Assembly (NCBI RefSeq): GCF_036898095.1
Contig: NC_090746.1
Location: forward strand, 111,913,339 to 111,977,338
Origin: Palaemon carinicauda
Taxonomy: Eukaryota > Arthropoda > Malacostraca > Decapoda > Palaemonidae
Reading direction: 5' to 3'
Length of the DNA stretch: 64,000 nucleotides
A program made the position numbers and the translations under genes. A model generated the notes under the pieces. It had not been told where the DNA came from. It saw only the letters and a program-made list of their open reading frames with translations, and made no database searches. Below, piece after piece: positions 1 through 11,881 of this stretch (positions within the stretch are counted from its first letter, which is position 1; every line of letters begins with the position of its first letter).

Positions 1-650
1 GCTAAAATTATCGCATGGTGCAAATTATGTTGCATGAAGTATATCCCTAACAAGACTGAAAGTATGATTACAAGTAGGTCGAGGACAGTGGCTCCTCAAC
101 ATCCATATCTCTGCATTGATGTTTCTTTAACTATATACAAATTTTAAGGGGGATTCTTGATTACAAATTTACTTTTGAGAAACTCATTCGGTCTGTTTCT
201 TCTTCAATTGCACAAAAATTGCTGTAATGAGAAAATATATCAAGATTTCCGGTGATCAATAAATTCTGAAGAAGTGTTTTAATTCTTTTATTTTACCCTT
301 TTTCGGTTGGCTCTCCTGTCTGGCCTTCAGCAGCTGACTCTCATTTTAATTTGTTGGACAAAAACTTGTGATCTAATATATGTATTGTTCCTAACCTGGA
401 TATTAATCTCTGGCTTCGTATTGTTCAATTAGTTCTTTGTGCAGGTTGCATAAGACTTTTCGTTATTCTAACCATCCCTTGCATTCTGATCTTCCCAGAC
501 GGTATAATTCTGTACATAGTACTAGGCGTGCAGTTAATCATATCAGTCTTGCCCTCCCTTAAATCCTGGAAATATCCCCTACCATATAATAGGTTTCTGA
601 ATGGTCATATAACTACTTTACAAATATGTGAATAGAGACTGGACATATAA
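1..650 (+). pseudogene. Degraded non-LTR retrotransposon (ORF2 C-terminal relic)
   Basis: Conceptual + strand translation in shifting frames gives pieces typical of the region after the RT core of Jockey/CR1-like LINE ORF2 proteins, such as PNKTESMITSRSRT near base 50 and a basic stretch SDLPRRYNSVHSTRRAVNH near 490-540. Many stops and frameshifts interrupt it, so it is not a working gene. It continues off the left edge of the window. The clade is uncertain; the call rests on motif memory only. Confidence 0.5.
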
Positions 651-755
651 CCAGATAATATTGAAGTTCATATGATAGTCATTAATAGTAACGTTAGTTT
701 CAGGAATTAACAACTAGGAACACAAGTAAAACTTACATCTCTGAACAACTGATTA

Positions 756-756
<1 letters not shown>

Positions 757-822
<66 letters not shown>

Positions 823-1045
823 CACTTGCCAAGCCACAACCCCAGTTGGAAAAGCAGGATGCTACAAGCCCAGGGTCTCCGATAGCCCAGTGAGGAAAGG
901 AAATAAGGAAAAATATAAGATTATAAGAAGATTAACAACACTAAAATAAATATTTCTTATATAAACTATAAAAACTTCCAAAAAACTAGAGGAGGAGAAA
1001 TACGATAGAATAGTGTACCCGAGTGTACCCTCAAGCAATGAATAA
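757..1045. repeat. (ATT)n microsatellite with attached dispersed repeat
   Basis: About 65 bases of ATT repeats (757-822) run directly into a unique-looking tail (823-1045) containing CCAGTTGGAAAAGCAGGATG and GCCCAGTGAGGAAAGGAAAT. I recall this combination of an ATT tract followed by this tail as an abundant dispersed repeat in shrimp genomes. No ORF is present. The identity as a decapod repeat is from memory and was not searched. Confidence 0.5.
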
Positions 1046-1199
1046 TTACCTGCTCAATGGAATATAATTATACCTATACCTAAAGCTGTAATGTAATACT
1101 CATCTTTTTATTGATTTCTTTGAGTTAAGATCATCATAGCTTCTTTATTTATATGAAACAGAACAAATATTACGAACGCAAGCTTACATTACCTTAAGT

Positions 1200-1327
1200 G
1201 TATTTGAACTTTGGCGGGCAGAGCCGTCTCGCCAAGTCTCGTAAAATCTCGCAATAAGTGTCGCCATATTTGCCGTTTGTTATGATGTGGGCCGAAGCAC
1301 TTGTCAACAATTAGGGGTGTTAACGCC
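1200..1327 (+). promoter_or_regulatory. Putative FCHo 5' UTR/promoter region
   Basis: This stretch directly upstream of the FCHo start codon is richer in G, C and CpG than the surrounding AT-rich DNA, and it contains no clear transposon sequence. The start codon sits in a good context (CGCCATGG). A transcription start is expected nearby, but no TATA box or initiator can be fixed by eye. Confidence 0.3.
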
Positions 1328-1357
1328 ATGGCCGTAGACTTCTGCGACTATTTTTGG
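1328..1357 (+). CDS. FCHo: FCHo F-BAR protein, exon 1 (start codon)
   Basis: The exon encodes only ten residues, MAVDFCDYFW, and ends at the donor GTAGGA in phase 0. It splices to exon 2, which begins GEEHNGWNVLY, so the joined N-terminus reads D-F-x-x-x-F-W-G-E-x-x-x-G, the signature of FCHO-family F-BAR proteins. FCHO proteins bind PI(4,5)P2-rich plasma membrane as crescent dimers and help start clathrin-coated pits. The start is supported by a Kozak-like CGCCATGG and by matching phase. The exon lies 21.6 kb upstream of exon 2 and is too short for ordinary ORF detection; a transcript would be decisive. Confidence 0.8.
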
Positions 1358-1660
1358 GTAGGAATATCGAGGTTATGCCATGCACAAGCGAGAATGAACG
1401 TAGAATATAGTAGCCAAAAGCATGCTTGGTCAACTCACGAAGGAGGGTTGTCCTTAGGATTACTCGTCAGCTGATCCACCCACTTGAGAGAAACTCCACC
1501 ACTTCAATTCACCCAAATAAACGGTTTTCACAACTTTATCACTTCATTGCACATGTTTTCAACGCCGATGTTCCTTTAATATCCTTCTCAGAGGTTTCTT
1601 TTGTGCCGGGGTTAGTTTTTGACCTGTTGGGAAGTCCCCGAAACCCAAACTTCTGAAGGG

Positions 1661-1935
1661 ACGTTAGCCGAAGTAGTTTAGGCAAGAACCCCACCCGAGG
1701 ATTTTAGGTTTTCCATCGTCAGCGTTTTACGTGTTCCCTGTCAAGCTTGTTCTTGTAGGCAATAAATAATTGTTTATTGTATCATAAATTTCAGTATTTG
1801 ATTATCCTGCTTAATGGGAAAATGTTAGCCTATGTAATTTAGGCAAGAACCCCAATCGAGGATTTTAGGTTTCCCATCGTCATAGTTGTACGTTTTCCCT
1901 GTCATGCTTGTTCTTGTAGGCAATAAATATTTGTA
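1661..1935. repeat. Two-copy direct repeat, about 161-bp period
   Basis: A block starting near 1661 with AGGCAAGAACCCCA and ending with TTCTTGTAGGCAATAAATA recurs at about 1825-1935, offset by 161 bases, with several substitutions. It lies just inside FCHo intron 1. No coding potential is seen. Confidence 0.7.
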
Positions 1936-2078
1936 TATTTTATTATAAACTGCCGAAAGTCAAGATTTTGTGAACTTGAGAATGGTATGACATATCACTT
2001 TGCCTATAAGTTGCTGCTAACCTTAGCGTAGTTATATAAGCCTGTTTGGTGTGTTCATTAACCTGCTAAGTGTAATTT

Positions 2079-2417
2079 AGGGGTGTATGTATGATAGTGG
2101 CCACCTGCATGTATGATTATGGCTAACAGCATACGTCAGTTGTAAGGGGGCCGTTAGTCCTTCCCGTCCCCCCCCCCCCCAAGTTAGGTAAGTAGGTAAG
2201 GACACATGTAGGTTAGGTTAGGGGGGAAAGTTGGCAGCCTTTGTAGATTAACGGCCAGTTCCTCACGCGTTCCTTAAAAATGGACATCAACTAACCTTAA
2301 CTTATCCCCCCCTAACCTAACCTACAGGCCATGTCTTTACCTAACCCCCTTACAGTGCTGTATTGTAAGTTAGACATAATACAACATACAGGTGGCCACT
2401 ATCATACATACACCCCG
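2079..2417. repeat. Foldback (MITE-like) element
   Basis: The ends are near-perfect inverted copies: GTGTATGTATGATAGTGGCC at the left and its reverse complement ending at 2417. Inside them a second inverted pair (about 2195-2230 and 2310-2345, carrying TAGGTTAGGTTAG and CTAACCTAACCTA) makes the whole unit fold into a long hairpin. A G/C homopolymer run lies at about 2167-2180. There is no ORF, so it is a non-autonomous or simple foldback repeat. Confidence 0.6.
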
Positions 2418-2419
2418 AA

Positions 2420-3297
2420 AGTTGAGCTTAGTTGATGTCCATTTTTAATCCACAAGGGAGGAACTGGTCGCTGATATACAATGGCTCCGTAATTTATCCC
2501 AAAACTTTATTAGACAAACTAATATATGTTAAAAGCTATATTACTTACTTAACCCTTAGGAGCCAAAAAACATAAATGTAAAAAAGTGCTGAACTAAATT
2601 TGGTAAATATATTGGTTAATATATATTAGGTGAATTTGCATAAGTTGCCAATAATTCTAAGTGGATAACAGAATGGTGTTTCTAACCCTTTTGTTCATGT
2701 GTTTTGATGACTGGTGATCATTATCGGCACAAATCTATAGTTGTGGAGTGAAGCTGAAATTACACTAGGCTTTTTTAAGTACAGTACTCAAGAAAGTGAA
2801 AACGCATTGACAACCATCGACAACGTTTACAACTTACGATGTACCGACACAAAAAGAGACTGTTTGAACCCATAGTTCTCCGAGGACTTTGCCATCATTT
2901 TTTTTATTAAATAGCTCACCTAACCTAACCCAACCCAGTAAGAAAACAGGTCACTAACTTAACCTGGGACAAGCCCGCTGGCACCTGTTGCAACTTACGA
3001 CGTACTGACACAAAAAGACATTGTTCAAACCCATAGTTTTTGAGGGACTTCACCTTCATTTTTTAAATATTTAATAAATAGTGGAGCCTTTGTATATTAG
3101 CGGCCAGTTCCTCGTGTTTGCTTAAAAAATGGACATCAACTAACCTAAACTTCCCCCACGTAACCTAACCTACAAGACGTGTCCTTACGTACCTACTTAT
3201 CAGGGGCGCTAATGCCCCCTTGCGACCCCCCTTAGACTGATGTATTCAAAGTCAGCCGTCATCATACATGCAGGTGGCCGCTATCATACATACACCC
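2420..3297. repeat. Related foldback and direct repeats
   Basis: Bases 2420-2492 are an inverted copy of about 3083-3152; both carry the ATGGACATCAACTAA/TTAGTTGATGTCCAT block seen in the neighbouring foldback. Between them, 2815-2915 and 2988-3075 are direct repeats (shared block ACACAAAAAGA then AACCCATAGTT). The unit ends at 3272-3297 with another copy of the neighbour's terminal sequence. It looks like a nested or tandemly rearranged second member of the same foldback family. Confidence 0.55.
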
Positions 3298-4744
3298 ATA
3301 AATAGTTACCTAACTACACCCAACCTAACCTAACATAGTAAGAAAACAGGTTACTAACTTAACCTGGGTCAAGCCCGCCGCCCCCCATTGTAGGTCACAT
3401 GAAAAAATAATGAACAATCTTCAGGTAGAGCGGTACCGGTAGCACACTTTTCGAACACTCGGATTTGAATTTGGCTTCAATTTTTTAAGAATTATGTAAA
3501 TATAATTATGTTAATGTTTATTTGCGCCTTGGTTTATTGTTTTCAAAATATTGCTTTTTTAATGCTCTAACATATTATGCATAGTATTTTGAGCTATCGA
3601 ACAATGGCAACTTATGCAATAATACCTATATTAATTTCTAGTGAAACAAGAATTCACTCTTAACAAATGGAAGAGTGCTGGCTAGTTTGGCATTTTTCTC
3701 TGTATGACCAATGCTGTCTGGGGCTTAGTAACTTACGCATTAATAGACTAAAATGTGAACACCATTTCATTATATATCTAAGTCGTTTGTTTACTTTTGG
3801 GAGGCTGCATAGTAATGCATGCTTTGTTTTCATTCACTTTTGCCAGCTGTTGTTTATATGACGTAATCGTAACCTGGCATTTTGTAACCAATTAAGGTCC
3901 AACAATTATTTATGCCCAAGGTTCAGGATATTGTTTTACAAGAGCTATTTTTCCCTTCTCCGCTTCAGTTCCAGCATGACTGCGGTCAGAAGACGACGTT
4001 TCCAAAAGGGAAGTTTAATATATTTTAAAATTTAGTGTAATTTCATCTACTTCGGTACTTGATATGTTGAAAAGATGCTCCGTTCGAGTAGTGTTTAGGT
4101 AGTTGGGTCACCAAATTTTTTTCTGCAAAAATACTCACCCACTCGGCTAACGCTTGTAGCGCAACGTGTACTGCTTGCTAGAACAGATGTGCAATAAGAT
4201 AATTATTATTTGTGAGTGAAGCTAGCCATAGTGGAGTAAGTAAAGAATATTTGTTGGTTCGTTGACTAGCTTATACGTAATTACGCTTATTAGTGTTGGT
4301 GACGACGGATAGAGAGATGAAGGATTCTCATTTTCTATGCATGGGGCAGGCCTGAAGACCCAACGATCTACACACATACCCTCCAATCATTATGTAGCTC
4401 TTGTTGCTCACCTGAAAGTAAAGAATATCCCATAAATAGTGACCCACATGATTGTGGTCTGCAGCTCATTTATGTACCACTTGCCAGAGCTGAGGATCAG
4501 TGAGATAATGTTTATTTGCGAGAGAAGCGAGCCACTGCAAAGCAATAACCATTTAAAGGATTTGATATAAATAATAGGTAATTTTCATACCTTAAGCTCC
4601 CACCACTAACATGAGCCATATATATTTCCAACAGGTTATTGTGTTGGCTATTATACATTTTTTCCTATTACTATTGATGCAAATCACCTTTTTTTTTTTT
4701 TTTTTTTTTTCTTTTTTGCGCACCCAAAACCACAATTGTTTTAA
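3298..4744. other. FCHo intron 1 sequence without recognised features
   Basis: AT-rich intronic DNA. Short ORFs here show no recognisable motif. A poly-T run of about 20 bases lies at 4691-4711. A few bases near 3300-3345 repeat a block at 2920-2960 (GTAAGAAAACAGGT). Confidence 0.6.
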
Positions 4745-5823
4745 CACTAATACAAACCATCGTCTTTGGCAGTTGAAATGATAATGAGATGTAAAACATG
4801 GTAGGTAATTGCAAGGAGGCAATCCCTCCCCTCGATGGCTCACTGACAGGTCAACACCGGTTGCCCTTTGTGCAGAGAACACTTCTGCACAGAGGCTTCT
4901 CCAAGCGACGAGTGTCGGGAGTTCATCCTCCCAGTGGGAATGGTATGGAAGGAGGAAGAAAAAGTTTAAAAGGGATTCGTCGCCTTCGAGGTCTTCCTTG
5001 AACCTTACCTGGTACCCTCCTATCTATCTCTTCTCATTTGGCCTCCTCCGGTGGTAAATCGAGTAACAGTAGTGACTGTTTACCTTTTAGGCAACTCTCG
5101 GGTCAAGGAGCTCTTCCCGTCTCCCCTAGCGAGGCGGCAAAGCCTTCCTCCTCCAGGGAGTCTGCATCCCAAAGTGGTTTGTGGCCTTCCTTGGGATTTT
5201 TGGGCTCCCCATTGAAGGATAGCCTACTAGAGGTGTTGGTTCATGGCACTAAGCAGGACAGTGCTTATGTTACTGTCGGAGTTGGCTTCGGCACTGCCTC
5301 CTTTAGAGCCGACAGGAGGGAATCCCTCCTGCTTTGTCTCTTTGTCCCCACGATCTTCGTCCTCTGCAGTAGATCCTTTTCTATTGGAAAATCTGTGGGG
5401 TAGCACTTACGCAAGCTTTCCCCCAACACTGTGAGCGTAGTGTTGACTGCCCTCATCCATCTGATCTCGCTGACCCTTTTGGGGACTTTAGGCAGACTCC
5501 CTCACAAGCGTGAGAGGTTGTCCCCACCTGGTTTCCATCTTCCCAGATAGTTCAGAAGTGCCAGTGCTACTTGACACCTGCACACATTAGCTTTTTAAAG
5601 CTCGTGGACGATTGCTCTTGCGATCATCTGTCAGACCAGTGGCTCGCCTAGCGCTCCACTGCTGTCTCGTGAGACTCGCCAAGTCTCCAACAACTGTGTG
5701 CTTGCCAGGTTCAATCACCATCACGCTCACCTGGCTAGGTTGAGAGCACAGCACGTCATCTGCTTGCCTGCTAAGCCCGCCCACCTATGCCTCTCATAAA
5801 CTCACAACCTCTTAAGCAGACTA
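4745..5823 (+). mobile_element. Old DIRS-like element D2, left half
   Basis: This is the 5' part of a degraded DIRS-type retrotransposon related to family D. Traces of a left terminal repeat (AATACAAACCA followed by GTTGAAATGATAATGAG) occur at 4748-4790. The gag finger follows near 4860-4925 (CPLCREHFC then DECRE), then a basic run RRKKKFKRDSSPS that aligns with the RRKK-SKRDRSPS region of the intact family-D gag at 25031-25060. Several frameshifts break it. The element is interrupted by a Tigger transposon at 5824 and resumes at 20851. Confidence 0.6.
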
Positions 5824-6122
5824 CAGTAATCCCTCACTTATCGCAGTTAATGGGGACCAGAACCAACCGCGAAGTAGCGTCCCCCCTATTTTTTAAATAC
5901 GTACATTTTTTTTGTGTGTACATGTACATGTATTTATAATAACAATAAGGGTATATTAACCCTGTAAATGCATATGCTATCATTAGAACATTAAAGAATC
6001 GTGTAAATGAATATTAAAACTGTAATATAGATTATATACTGTACATGAAATAAAGTACTGTATAAATACTGTATTATAGATACAGTATTTGATACAGTAT
6101 GTATATGTACATTTACATTTTT

Positions 6123-6288
6123 CAATATTTAACTTAGCCGGTGATTATATAGCTGCAACTCTGTTGCTCGACAGACAACTCTACGGAAAAACTCGCCAGC
6201 GATCGCTACACAGGTTGCGGGTGTGCCCAACAGCGCCATCTGTCGACCAGATACCCAGCTCTCAATGTAAACAAAGACTCAATTTTCT
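6123..6288 (+). repeat. A1 left inverted terminal repeat
   Basis: Reverse complement of 12415-12603, with only the outermost bases differing (left AACTTAGCCGG, right CCGGGTAAGTATATT). It contains the 10-bp palindrome AGCGATCGCT (6198-6207) and AGCGCCATCTG (6232-6242). Changes private to this copy, such as TTGCTCGACAG where A3 has TTGCCCGACAG, are present in both of its terminal repeats. Confidence 0.9.
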
Positions 6289-7505
6289 CTCTGTTGAGGT
6301 GTCGACAAGACGTACTTTACTCGCTGTTGCTAAACTGGAGTTTTTTACATCTATTTGGTGAAGTACTATATTCTAGTTTTGAGCTTTCGCTATGCAGGTG
6401 TTTTATCTTCATCTTAAATCTTGAACTCGTTTTGGATAGATTTAATTATGGTGACAAAGAGAGTATGGACTTTCTTTCACTTTTAAATGGCCGACCCTTC
6501 CCTTAGACGGAAGTGTGTTTAGGCTTTTAGTAATTATCTTATCACGTTATAGATTTTCCTCTATATATTTTATATCTCTCCGCCTTTATTAGGCCTCTTC
6601 GATTAACTTTCCATTTATTATAAACATATAAAAATAAATTTTAATGTTTTGTTTATATGCGACCTTTCCTGAGAGTAGGCGGTCCTAACTTGGAAACCGA
6701 AGTTAATCAACGTTGAGCCCTTTATATCGTAATTAGCTTTTAAAGAGCTAAGGATTTAAAACTTTTTAAATGTAATATTTTATGAAAGAATTTCTTTGAT
6801 AGTCTTCGTACTGTTTTCAAAGATGAACTAACGTTTAGTTTATTTATGCTACGCAGTTGTTGACGTTCAGGACGTTCAACATGCGCTCTATCGTTACGAT
6901 AGAGAGAGAGTGTATCACGGTTTCACTTTGCAGTAAGAGTAAATCGATTCTGACGTTTTGTTCTTTCTTTCTTAGCTTAAATGTTTTAAATTCTATTTTA
7001 AAGGAACTTTTTATTTGAAAAACCTTTCAGTTTTTTCCTTTAGTCAATAACATGTTTTTTTGACGAAATATAATTGGGCTCTTCTCTTAGGTGCGAAATC
7101 AAGAGAGAAAGAGAGAGAGAGATAGAGACGGAGGGAGAGAGAGGAGAGAAAACGTTCCGTTCAAGCGGGTAACGTTGTTCTCGAGTTACTCTCGTCCCTA
7201 GTCGCTGTACGGGGAGGAAGGATAAAACGTTTTTAGTTTTTTATTCTCGTCCCCAGGCTATGTGCGGTGAGAGATTGAAAACGTAGTTTATATGAACTAG
7301 TGTTTAGTCTCTTTCCCAGCCACTGATTTTTTTATCTTAAAATATGTTTTCTGTTTTTTGCTGGTATTAATGAGCTTGCATTATACGACTGATTTCGCAA
7401 TTACTACCTTTTAATGAAGGGTAGAATTGCGTGTTTCAGGTAGAAATCAGTAAAAGTATTCGATTTCAGTGAATTAAGTGCAAAACAGAAAATCGAAGTG
7501 ATAAA

Positions 7506-9110
7506 GTGATATGCGCAAAGTGTTACAGTGTTGCGTCCGAGGGTTCGTCTGTTCGTGCCTGTCGTTCACCTAGTCCGGGACCTCTTGCATGCTCCCAAGC
7601 CCAGGGGAGAAGTAATGTCAAACGACTTATGGGTTCGAGAGGCCTTGATCAACGAACAGACGTTTTCCCTCTATGGTATCGGGTGTATCTTACCAAGATC
7701 TCCCCTACCATAAGACGAGAGAGACGTTGTTTCTCCTCGTCATCCGAAGGCTTTTCGCATAAGAAACCTGTCACAAGGTTTCGAAGCCCTTAAGCGAAAG
7801 TCAGTCCTTTCAGGACAGGTCCAGCGTCCTGGTTACAACCATTAGGACAGCTCTGACCCTATGCAGTCATCGGATAACTGCTCGCCGCCTAACAAAAGCG
7901 TAACACAGACTCCGAGAGTATTTTTTTGTTGGCAAAGTGTTGCGGTCACAGACGTTACCCTCGTCTCTTACCACAACCATTTCCGTTGATCCTTAATGGG
8001 TTGTATGGCAAGACATGCAGTATATGCTTGCCTCCCTTATGGAAGACTATTCTGCCGATTAGTCCGTTGAGTCTAGCCGTTTATCTCATCGATATCCTGG
8101 CTTTCAGCCAACCTAACGTTCCTTTGTGCTTACTGTTGACGTTGGCGTAGCTTAGTCACGTCAGTCAGGTTGTTTAGAACCACACTCGATGCGGTCTCGT
8201 GTGGTTTTTCAGCCGCATTTGGACGTTAGGCCACTTGCTGATGCTCCTGTTGACGTTCAAGACGTTCACTAACAATCGGAGTTGACTTGTTTTGACGCTG
8301 TGCGTCAACCTCTGCATTCTAGAGTTGTTTTGACTGCTCAGTCTAGGCAGTCAAAGCAGTCACGAGTGGACGCTGTGCGCCCTCACGCACCTGTTGTGGT
8401 TGACAGTTCAGTTGTTGACAGTTCACAGACTGTCAAGCAGTTACATGACGTTGCGTTCTGGTCCGCTACTAATGCACCAGTGAGTGTGGACTCTGCTTGT
8501 AAAGCATTGCCACCACGGTAGGTCTCTCCCTTGCTTGAGACTCAGCTTTTATCGGACAAGGTTCCTGTAGATGAGGAAGTTGCTGTTCCCCCTCCTACTG
8601 ATATTCCCTTGAGGACTCTGTCAGATGGAGAGGAGCCTAAAGCTGCTTAGCCCCCTATGGACTTTAATTAAATCATGATGATTTTTTTAAGGATCTTTGT
8701 CCGGATCTTTTTGTAACTGCTGCTCCTCGTTCGCCTAAACGTCAGAGCTTACACTAGGCCTAGCTACTTCGAAGCCGTTGTTTTTAAGCTAGTGCTCTCT
8801 CGCTCTCCTAGAGAGCTTTACGTTGGCTAGGCGACTGGTTTTTCACCAGGAGGAGTTTGGGGGATACAGCCTTTGCTTTCCCTTCTTTTAAACTGGTTTA
8901 TAGAGCGAGAGTCTGATATGACACGAGAGAAGTTCTCGGCTTGGGAGTTCATGCCTCTGCCCAGATAGACTTCTCAATTCTCGTAGACTCTCCCTGGCGC
9001 ATGACCAGGAGACGCTCCAAGTTTTTTACAGGTCAACTTCACAGCTGTTTTCGAGCCTTTGAAGTTTTGCTGTACAATTATGTCATGCATAACAAGGCTT
9101 TCGGGGATGG
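7506..9110 (+). pseudogene. A1 gag, first degraded copy
   Basis: Matches the gag of A2 in pieces: 7540-7660 matches 40440-40560 (VRACRSPSPGPL against VRACRPPSPGPL), and 8920-9100 matches 41730-42000 (SRTRxVLGLGVxASAQ-like region). Stops and frameshifts are frequent, and the zinc-finger N-terminus present in A2 is missing. The preceding 6290-7505 is an element-specific leader with a GA-rich tract near 7099-7155. Confidence 0.7.
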
Positions 9111-9746
9111 TAAGCGGTACCGCCTCAGTCGCTAACCCCGTCTGTTGCCGCACCTGCTCCCGTAGACCCTAAATGGGCTTTGCTGCAAGACATGCAGTCC
9201 AAGCTTGCGTCCTTGATAGAGGACTTTAATGCGGAGAAGGTTGCTACCGAACCTTCTTGCCAACAACCTTCCAACCGGTCGGTTGTGCGCCCTGTTGACG
9301 CTGAGGTAACCTACTCGCGTCTGCCAGTTGAGGTGGTTCCTCCACCGATGCGACCCAGTGTGGGTTGCCAGCCGCACGTTGACGTTAAGCGACGCTCGGA
9401 GGTGGTTGTTGACGTTCAGGACGTTCAACAACCAGCAGAGGTGACTTGTTTTGACGCAGTGCGTCAACCTCAGCAACCCGGTAGGGTGTTGACTGCACAA
9501 CCCAGACGGTCTAGACAGTCTCGGGTTGACGCTGTGCTTCCTCGCGCACCCATGGTTGTTGACAGTTCACAGACTGTGCAGCAGTTCCATGATGTTGCGT
9601 CCAGCTCCGTCACGCATGCACCAGTGCGACCGGACTCAGCGAGCCAGACGTTGCCCACTCCGTTGCCGTTTCCTCATCAGTTTTCGGATGAGGAACCCTC
9701 TGATGAGGAAGTTGCTGAACAACAAGACGATCAGCCCCCAGAATAG
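9111..9746 (+). pseudogene. A1 gag, second partial copy
   Basis: Better preserved than the first copy: an open frame of 188 codons from 9180 matches A2 gag from about 40852 to 41420 (for example DSSQTVQQFHDVAS against ASSQTEQQFHDVAS). It begins where first-copy gag, equivalent to A2 41990, jumps back to A2 40800, so gag was duplicated head to tail. It ends at a deletion that joins gag directly to the RT thumb at GCCCCCAGAAT, a block also found in A2 pol at about 43190, consistent with deletion at short homology. Confidence 0.7.
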
Positions 9747-9772
9747 ATCAAGCCCTGCTATCCATCCAGAAG

Positions 9773-10745
9773 ATGCTGAAGAAGGAACGCTGCTCAGGCA
9801 GGCTGTGGATGAGTCTGGTAGGGATGCTGTCATCCGTGGAACAATTTGTGTCACTAGGAAGACTACACCTCCATCCTCTTCAATAACATTTAGCTTTTCA
9901 CTGGAAAAAGGACAAGACGCTAGAAGCGGTCTCGATCCCGGTTTCCGAAAAGATAAAGTCTTGTCTGACTTGGTGGAAGGACAATATCAACCTAAGAGAG
10001 GGTCTTCCCCTGGCTGTTCAGACTCCCAACCACGTTCTCTTCTCGGACGCATCGGACGTGGCCTGGGGCGCGACACTAGACGGTCGGGAATGCTCAGGAC
10101 TGTGGAACTCGAGTCAGAGGAGCATGCATATCAACTGCAAGGAGCTGTTGGCAGTACATCTGGCCTTGAAAAGCTTCAAGTCTCTCCTTCGAGGCAAAGT
10201 GGTGGAAGTTAACTCGGACATCACCACGGCCTTGGCGTACATCTCCAAACAAGGAGGTACCCACTCACTGACGTTGTACGAGATCGCAAGGGACCTGCTC
10301 ATCTGGTCAAAAGGTCAAGACATCTCCCTAGTAACGAGGTTCATCCAAGGCGACTTGAACGTCATAGCAGATTGTCTCAGTCGGAAAGGGCAAGTAATTC
10401 CAACCGAATGGACCCTCCACAAGGATGTGTGCAAGAGACTTTGGGCCACTTGGGGTAAAACCATCCATAGATCTCTTTGCAACCTCGCTGACCAAGAGGC
10501 TTCCAATCTATTGCTCTCCAGTCCCGGACCCAGCAGCAATACATATAGATGCTTTCCTCCTAGATTGGTCACATCTGGATCTCTACGCATTCCCACCGTT
10601 CAAGATTGTCAACAAGGTACTGCAGAAGTTCGCCTCTCACGAAGGGACAAGGTTGACGTTAGTTGCTTCCCTCTGGCCCGCGAGAGAATGGTTCACCGAG
10701 ATACTTCGATGGTTAGTAGACGTTCCCAGTAGTCTTCCTCTAAGG
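9773..10745 (+). pseudogene. A1 pol remnant (RT thumb, RNase H, DAM-like)
   Basis: Starts at the RT thumb (MLKKERCS) and lacks the RT fingers and palm, including the YLDD site. RNase H residues remain: FSDAS, NCKELLAV and NSDITTALAY. A TAA stop at 9894-9896 is private to A1 (A3 has TAC). A one-base insertion in GGGGTAAAACC near 10452, shared with A3, shifts the frame before the DAM-like segment IDLFATS...YAFPPF. It cannot supply reverse transcriptase. Confidence 0.8.
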
Positions 10746-10756
10746 GTAGACCTTCT

Positions 10757-11881
10757 ACGTCAGCCACACGTAAAGAAGGTACTCCAAAGCCTCCACGCTC
10801 TTCGTCTGACTGCCTTCAGACTATCGAAAGACTCTCGAGAGCTAGAGGCTTTTCGAAGGAAGCAGCCAGTGCGATTGCTAGAGCAAGGAGAGCGTCTTCC
10901 ATTAGAGTCTACCAATCGAAGTGGGAAGTCTTCCGAGACTGGTGCAAGTCAGTTTCTGTATCCTCGACCAGTACCTCTGTAGCTCAAATAGCTGTTTTTC
11001 TCTTATACCTGAGAAAAGGACGATCCCTTTCAGCTCCCACTATCAAGGGCTACAGAAGCATGTTGGCATCGGTCTTCCGGCATAGAGGCTTAGATCTTTC
11101 CAAACATAAAGATCTGCAAGACCTCCTTAAGTCTTTTGAGACCACCAAGGAGCGTCGTTTGGCTACCCCTGGATGGAATTTAGACGTGGTACTAAGATTC
11201 TTCATGTCAGACAGGTTGGAGCCGTTACAATCAGCCTCCCTGAAAGATCTCACTCTTAAGACTCTTTTCCTGGTATGCTTAGCCTCGGCTAAAAGAGTCA
11301 GTGAGATTCATGCCTTCAGCAAGAACATCGGATTTTCGTCAGAAAAAGCCACTTGTTCGCTACAACTTGGTTTTCTAGCCAAAAATGAGCTGCCTTCTCG
11401 CCCTTGGCCTAAATCTTTCGATATCCCCAGCTTATCGGAGATCGTAGGCAATGAACTAGAAAGAGTCTTATGCCGTGTTAGAGCTCTTAAGTTCTATTTA
11501 AAGCGTACTAAACCTTTACAAGGCCAATCTGAAGCTTTATGGTGTTCAGTTAAGAAACCATCCTTGCCTATGTCAAAGAATGCTTGGTCAGACTTTATCA
11601 GATTGTTAATACGAGAAGCTCATTCACATCCGAGTGAGGAAGACCCAACTTTGCTTAAGGTGAAGACGCACGAAGTTAGAGCTGTAACAACTTCCGTGGC
11701 CTTTAAGCAAAATATATCTCTGCAAAGTATAATGGACGCAACCTATTGGAGAAGCAAGTCAGTGTTCGCGTCATTTTACTTGAAAGATGTCCAGTCTCTT
11801 TACAAGAACTGCTACACACTGGGACCATTCGTAGCAGCGAGTGCAGTAGTGGGTGAGGGCTCAACCACTACAATTCCCTAA
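10757..11881 (+). CDS. A1 tyrosine recombinase (open frame)
   Basis: An open frame of about 375 codons overlapping the end of pol in another frame, as in other DIRS elements. Tyrosine recombinases cut and rejoin DNA through a phosphotyrosine link; in DIRS elements they are thought to insert the circular cDNA. The catalytic set is visible: R in ASAKRVSEIH, H-x-x-R in THEVRAV, and Y in FASFYLKDV. The position that is ATG in A3 (62196) is ACG here, so the first in-frame ATG is at 11060, which would drop the N-terminal SAM-like DNA-binding part. No stop interrupts the region. Confidence 0.75.
   Translation, partial: TSATRKEGTPKPPRSSSDCLQTIERLSRARGFSKEAASAIARARRASSIRVYQSKWEVFRDWCKSVSVSSTSTSVAQIAVFLLYLRKGRSLSAPTIKGYRSMLASVFRHRGLDLSKHKDLQDLLKSFETTKERRLATPGWNLDVVLRFFMSDRLEPLQSASLKDLTLKTLFLVCLASAKRVSEIHAFSKNIGFSSEKATCSLQLGFLAKNELPSRPWPKSFDIPSLSEIVGNELERVLCRVRALKFYLKRTKPLQGQSEALWCSVKKPSLPMSKNAWSDFIRLLIREAHSHPSEEDPTLLKVKTHEVRAVTTSVAFKQNISLQSIMDATYWRSKSVFASFYLKDVQSLYKNCYTLGPFVAASAVVGEGSTTTIP

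Noticed and set aside
3667..3861. 64-codon ORF MEECWLVWHF...
   Set aside because: Random-looking hydrophobic translation in AT-rich DNA, no motif and no splice context.
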